A stretch of DNA of 64,000 bases, from the NCBI GenBank assembly GCA_937891015.1, contig CALAPY010000093.1, positions 34,266-98,265 of the forward strand, given 5' to 3'. This DNA comes from UBA2108 sp002713215. GTDB lineage: Bacteria; Bacteroidota; Bacteroidia; Flavobacteriales_G; Salibacteraceae. Position numbers and translations under genes: made by a program. Below are positions 60,797-64,000 of this stretch, one piece after another; the stretch's first letter is position 1, and each line of letters begins with the position of its first letter. A model generated the notes under the pieces. The model ran no database searches and had not been told where the DNA came from. It worked only from the letters and a program-made list of their open reading frames with translations.

Positions 60797-62866
60797 ATGA
60801 AACTCTGTATTGCAGAAAAACCAAGTGTCGCCAAAGACATTGCCCAAATTCTGGGAGCCACCCAAAGAAATGATGGTTTTTGGGAGGGCAATGGATATTG
60901 GGTTTCGTGGACTTTCGGGCATTTGTGTACCTTAAAAGAACCTGCGGACTATTCGCCCGAATGGAAACAATGGAACCTGGATGTAATTCCAATGATCCCC
61001 GAAAGTTTTGGAATTAAGTTGATCGAAAACGGAGGAGTAAGAAAACAATTTGACACCATTGCGAGTCTTGTCGACCAATGCGAAGAGATTATCAATTGCG
61101 GGGATGCTGGCCAGGAAGGAGAACTCATTCAGCGATGGGTATTGTCTAAGGCTAAAAACAAAAAGCCCATAAAACGCTTGTGGATTTCTTCTCTAACCGA
61201 AGAGGCCATTAAGGAGGGGTTTGAGAACTTGAAAGATGGCAAAGATTACGACAATCTGTATGCAGCAGGAACTGCCCGCGCGGTTGGCGATTGGTTGCTA
61301 GGTATGAATGCATCGCGGCTTTACACCTTAAAGTTTGGTGCCCGAAAGCAGGTGTTTTCCGTAGGACGGGTACAAACACCCACACTGGCGTTAATCGTAA
61401 ACCGACAGAAAGCCATTGACAGTTTTAAACCTGAAACCTACTACGAAATAAAAACGACTTACCGGGAGGTAGAGTTTTCCGGAACCAAGGGAAAAATTAA
61501 AACCAAAGATGCAGGTGAGTTCAGTTTGGAATCCATCAAGGATTCAGATTTTGAAGTAGTCAGCTACACCCAAAAAGAAGGAAAGGAAACAGCTCCCTCC
61601 CTCTTTGACCTAACTTCGTTGCAAGTAGAGGGAAACAAGAAGTTTGGGTTCTCCGCCGAGGAGACCCTAAACCATGTACAGAATTTGTACGAAAGCAAAT
61701 TGGTAACCTACCCACGTGTGGATACCACCTATTTACCTAACGATCAGTATCCAAAAATTGCGGGAATTCTTCAAAAGCTGAATGCCTACTCGAAGTACAC
61801 TGAAAAAATCCTGGGTAAGAAAATCCGAAAAACTTCTAAGGTTTTTAACGATAAAAAAGTAACCGATCACCACGCCATTATTCCTACTGGAGAAGATCCG
61901 TCTAAAGTGGGGTTGAGTCTTCCACAGAAAAAAATCTATGACCTGATTACCAGAAGGTTTATTGCCGTTTTTTATCCAGATTGTAAGGTGAGCAACACCA
62001 CCGTTTTAGGCAAAGTAGAGCAGGTCGATTTTAGAGCCAGCGGAAAACAAATTCTGGAACCCGGTTGGAGAGAACTTTATGCCTCGCAGAAAACCGATTC
62101 CAGTACCTCCGCTAAAGCTACAGGCAACACGAGGAAAAAAGAAGACGAGCAAGTAATGCCCGTTTTCGAAAAAGGAGAAAAAGGTCCACACAAGCCTGAG
62201 TTGCTGGAAAAACAAACGAAAGCTCCAAGCTATTTTACCGAAGCTACTCTTCTGAGGGCAATGGAAACAGCTGGTAAACAAGTGGACGATGACGAGCTTC
62301 GGGAACTGATGAAGGAAAATGGAATTGGTCGACCTTCTACCCGGGCCAATATCATTGAAAAGCTCTTTTCGAGAAAATACTTGGTTCGTCAAAAAAAGCG
62401 CATTCTGGCCACTTCCATTGGAAAAGAATTGATCGACCATATCGAAAATGATTTATTGAAATCCGCTGAACTCACTGGTGTTTGGGAAAAGAAGATACGC
62501 GACATTGAATTTGGAAATTACGATGTAAAACAGTTCAAAGAAGAATTGAACGAAATGGTTCGCGAACTGACCACTCAAGTTAAAAGTCAGGGATACAAAC
62601 AACGAAAAACTACCTGCCCGAAATGCCAGGTCGGTCATCTCATTAGGGGTAAACAAGCCTGGGGATGTTCCGATTGGAAAAACGGGTGCAAGTTCATTCT
62701 GCCTTACGAGTTTAAAGGCATAACAATCAACGACAACGAGATGAAAGAATTGCTGGAGAATGGAATCACCAAATACGGTTATATTTCGAACAAACGGAAA
62801 CCTAAGGATTTGAAACGCATCACCCTTAGTGAAAAATTTAAACTGGCATTTGAGTCAAAAAAGTAG
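60797..62866 (+). CDS. topB: DNA topoisomerase III (TopB), with a changed TOPRIM motif
   Basis: A type IA topoisomerase of 689 residues that passes single strands and helps decatenate DNA. The TOPRIM domain starts with IAEKPSVAKDIA (Glu7). The usual D-x-D-x-E is here GDAGQEGELIQ (D103, G105, E107), so the middle Asp is Gly. The active-site Tyr is in KLVTYPRVDTTYLP near residue 314. The ENGIGRPSTRANIIEKL and HHAIIPTG motifs are intact. A C-terminal zinc-ribbon region has CPKCQVGHLIRGKQAWGCSDWKNGC. I recall the same TOPRIM form in other Bacteroidota TopB proteins, so it is probably active. The start is ATG. Confidence 0.95.
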   Translation: MKLCIAEKPSVAKDIAQILGATQRNDGFWEGNGYWVSWTFGHLCTLKEPADYSPEWKQWNLDVIPMIPESFGIKLIENGGVRKQFDTIASLVDQCEEIINCGDAGQEGELIQRWVLSKAKNKKPIKRLWISSLTEEAIKEGFENLKDGKDYDNLYAAGTARAVGDWLLGMNASRLYTLKFGARKQVFSVGRVQTPTLALIVNRQKAIDSFKPETYYEIKTTYREVEFSGTKGKIKTKDAGEFSLESIKDSDFEVVSYTQKEGKETAPSLFDLTSLQVEGNKKFGFSAEETLNHVQNLYESKLVTYPRVDTTYLPNDQYPKIAGILQKLNAYSKYTEKILGKKIRKTSKVFNDKKVTDHHAIIPTGEDPSKVGLSLPQKKIYDLITRRFIAVFYPDCKVSNTTVLGKVEQVDFRASGKQILEPGWRELYASQKTDSSTSAKATGNTRKKEDEQVMPVFEKGEKGPHKPELLEKQTKAPSYFTEATLLRAMETAGKQVDDDELRELMKENGIGRPSTRANIIEKLFSRKYLVRQKKRILATSIGKELIDHIENDLLKSAELTGVWEKKIRDIEFGNYDVKQFKEELNEMVRELTTQVKSQGYKQRKTTCPKCQVGHLIRGKQAWGCSDWKNGCKFILPYEFKGITINDNEMKELLENGITKYGYISNKRKPKDLKRITLSEKFKLAFESKK

Positions 62867-63835
62867 ATGCCACTTTTAAAAGATACTTATGCTCCCCCAC
62901 TCTTATTGCGGAACCCGCATTTGATGACCATTGTTCCTAACAAATTAAGAACAATAAAAGGAATCAGCTACGAACGAGAAAGACTGCAAGCACCTGATTC
63001 GGATTTTATTGATTTAGATTTTTCCATAGTTAAGTCCACCACCCTCGTATTAATCCTACATGGATTGGAAGGTAATTCGGACAGAGCCTACGCCAAGGCT
63101 GTGGTAAGAGAAGCAAACGAGAAAAATTGGGATGCCTGCGTCTTTAACCAGCGAGGTTGTTCCGGTGAGCCTAATCGGGTTTTTAGCTCCTACCACTCCG
63201 GCAAAACCGATGACTTTGAATTTGTTCTGAAGTGGATATTAAAAAACTACAACTATTCCGAAGTTCATTTGGTAGGTTTTAGCCTGGGAGGGAATATTAC
63301 CCTTAAATACCTGGGAGAAAATGGAAGTAACGTTCCTCAAAAGATTAAATCTGCGGTGGCGATATCGGTTCCCATTCACCTGGAGTCTTCCGCCATTCAA
63401 TTGGCCAAAAGATCGAATTGGGTTTATATGCGTCGATTTCTAAAATCGTTGAAAGCCAAAACACAGGAAAAAATCAACCGATTTCCCGCTTCCAATATTA
63501 CCGTTGAAGAATTGATGAAATGTAAAAACTTCATTGACTATGACAACTTGTACACGGCTCCCGCACATGGCTTTAAAGATGCAAAAGACTATTGGAATCA
63601 ATGCAGCTCAAAACAATTCCTGCATCAACTGAAGGTGCCAACCCTGCTCATTAATGCCCTTGACGACCCTTTTCTCGGAGAAGAGTGCTATCCGTATGAG
63701 GAAGCTCAATTAAACCCGCAATTAAACCTAATTACACCCAAATACGGAGGTCATGTTGGATTTGTTAGCTCTTTTCCCCTCTCAAACACACAATGGGTAG
63801 AGAAACAGGCACTACAGTTCATAGATCAACAATAG
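62867..63835 (+). CDS. YheT-family alpha/beta hydrolase
   Basis: A 322-residue alpha/beta hydrolase of the YheT/ABHD1-3 type. The oxyanion region is LVLILHGLEGNSDRAYAK, and NQRGCSGEPNRVFSSYHSGKTDDFEFVLKW is family-specific. The nucleophile is in LVGFSLGGNITLKYLGE, the Asp is in INALDDPFLG and the His in KYGGHVGFVSS. The preferred ester is unknown; relatives act on short lipids. The ATG directly follows the topB stop (TAG ATG), so the two are co-translated. Confidence 0.92.
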   Translation: MPLLKDTYAPPLLLRNPHLMTIVPNKLRTIKGISYERERLQAPDSDFIDLDFSIVKSTTLVLILHGLEGNSDRAYAKAVVREANEKNWDACVFNQRGCSGEPNRVFSSYHSGKTDDFEFVLKWILKNYNYSEVHLVGFSLGGNITLKYLGENGSNVPQKIKSAVAISVPIHLESSAIQLAKRSNWVYMRRFLKSLKAKTQEKINRFPASNITVEELMKCKNFIDYDNLYTAPAHGFKDAKDYWNQCSSKQFLHQLKVPTLLINALDDPFLGEECYPYEEAQLNPQLNLITPKYGGHVGFVSSFPLSNTQWVEKQALQFIDQQ

Positions 63836-63877
63836 ACTCAATTGACATTTTAGCTAGCCTTAATTTTTGGCCATAAA

Positions 63878-63920
63878 AAAAGCCCCTTCATGCAGTGACT
63901 AGTTGCATGACGAGGCTTTT
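63878..63920. terminator. Bidirectional terminator after the YheT-like gene
   Basis: AAAAGCC (63878-63884) pairs with GGCTTTT (63914-63920), and TCATGCA pairs with TGCATGA inside, separated by a small internal loop. A and T runs on both sides let it serve the convergent gene on the minus strand as well. Confidence 0.7.
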
Positions 63921-63945
63921 AATTGTTTAAATATGAAGAGTACTC

Positions 63946-64000
63946 CTATCTCATAATTTCAAGACGGTGTATAACACTTCCGTTAGAAGTTGACAGGTGA
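63946..64000 (-). CDS. C-terminal end of a T9SS cargo protein (partial)
   Basis: Reading the minus strand from the right edge, a frame gives HLSTSNGSVIHRLEIMR and a TAG stop at 63948-63946. The pattern (a strand ending in polar residues, Gly, then alternating hydrophobic and basic residues to the end) is that of the last strand of a type A T9SS sorting domain, as in the cargo genes at 10.8-24.7 kb. Only 17 residues are seen, so the call is tentative. The terminator at 63878-63920 lies just downstream of it. Confidence 0.5.
   Translation of the reverse strand, partial: HLSTSNGSVIHRLEIMR

Noticed and set aside
62006..62440. A 144-residue open frame opposite to topB
   Set aside because: Antisense shadow; Phe- and Ser-rich composition reflects the Lys/Glu codons of topB.
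1..64000. CRISPR arrays, tRNA, rRNA and riboswitches
   Set aside because: No regularly spaced short repeats and no tRNA or rRNA cores were recognised by eye; no intergenic stretch exceeds about 280 bases.

Overview
The window looks like chromosomal DNA of a low-GC member of the Bacteroidota, probably the flavobacterial side. The evidence is: (i) genes typical of that phylum, namely a fused lpxC-fabZ, a PorX-type response regulator with a PglZ-like effector, and secreted proteins ending in type IX secretion (T9SS) sorting domains; (ii) Bacteroidota-type promoters (TAnnTTTG at -7, sometimes TTG or TTTG near -33) instead of sigma70 boxes, and no consistent Shine-Dalgarno sequences; (iii) gene neighbourhoods I recognise from flavobacteria. 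I see no rRNA, tRNA, CRISPR array, phage or insertion sequence.

Layout. 1-2.1 kb: end of a DUF4290-like gene, murA (Asp in place of the fosfomycin-target Cys) and a TlpA-like thioredoxin. 2.1-3.9 kb: grpE-dnaJ. 3.9-10.7 kb: a probable operon of ABC ATPase, ABC permease, a sigma54-type response regulator without a DNA-binding domain, and a giant FG-GAP/UnbV lipoprotein. 10.8-24.7 kb: four very large T9SS cargo genes arranged A-B-A'-B'. B and B' encode identical proteins, and the last 582 residues of A and A' are identical. The DNA is a direct repeat of about 5.2 kb, while the 5' parts of A and A' are only distantly related. 24.8-33.6 kb: alaS, an M23 peptidase, a MerR regulator, hldD, fabD, an unknown secreted protein and a YifB/ComM ATPase. 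33.6-38.8 kb: minus-strand genes porX-tsaE-ald-(DUF4258-like)-aroB, then a DUF983 gene. 38.9-47.0 kb: a plus-strand envelope block of HD hydrolase, lpxD, lpxC-fabZ, lpxA, ABC ATPase, efp, a second lpxD-like gene and a SpoIIE-type phosphatase. 47.0-51.0 kb: minus-strand oligopeptidase B, MscS channel and hemB. 51.0-63.8 kb: plus-strand LOG-family protein, lgt, M48 protease, beta-barrel-like protein, DUF1801 protein, PIG-L deacetylase, a 39-residue membrane protein, a sodium:solute symporter, topB and a YheT-like hydrolase. The last 55 bases carry the end of another T9SS cargo gene on the minus strand.

How it fits together. Most genes are housekeeping and build the envelope: peptidoglycan (murA), lipid A and its fatty-acid supply (lpxD, lpxC-fabZ, lpxA, fabD, hldD) and lipoprotein maturation (lgt). 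PorX is a regulator of T9SS, and the repeated cargo genes are the kind of protein that system exports. The most unusual structure is the A-B-A'-B' array: the sharp change from diverged to identical sequence inside a reading frame points to recent gene conversion or unequal recombination, giving different N-terminal modules on one shared C-terminal half. Several enzymes also carry lineage-type changes at key residues (MurA, TopB, Ald, DnaJ zinc motifs, the GAFTGA loop). Those calls come from by-eye comparison with remembered family motifs, not from an alignment.
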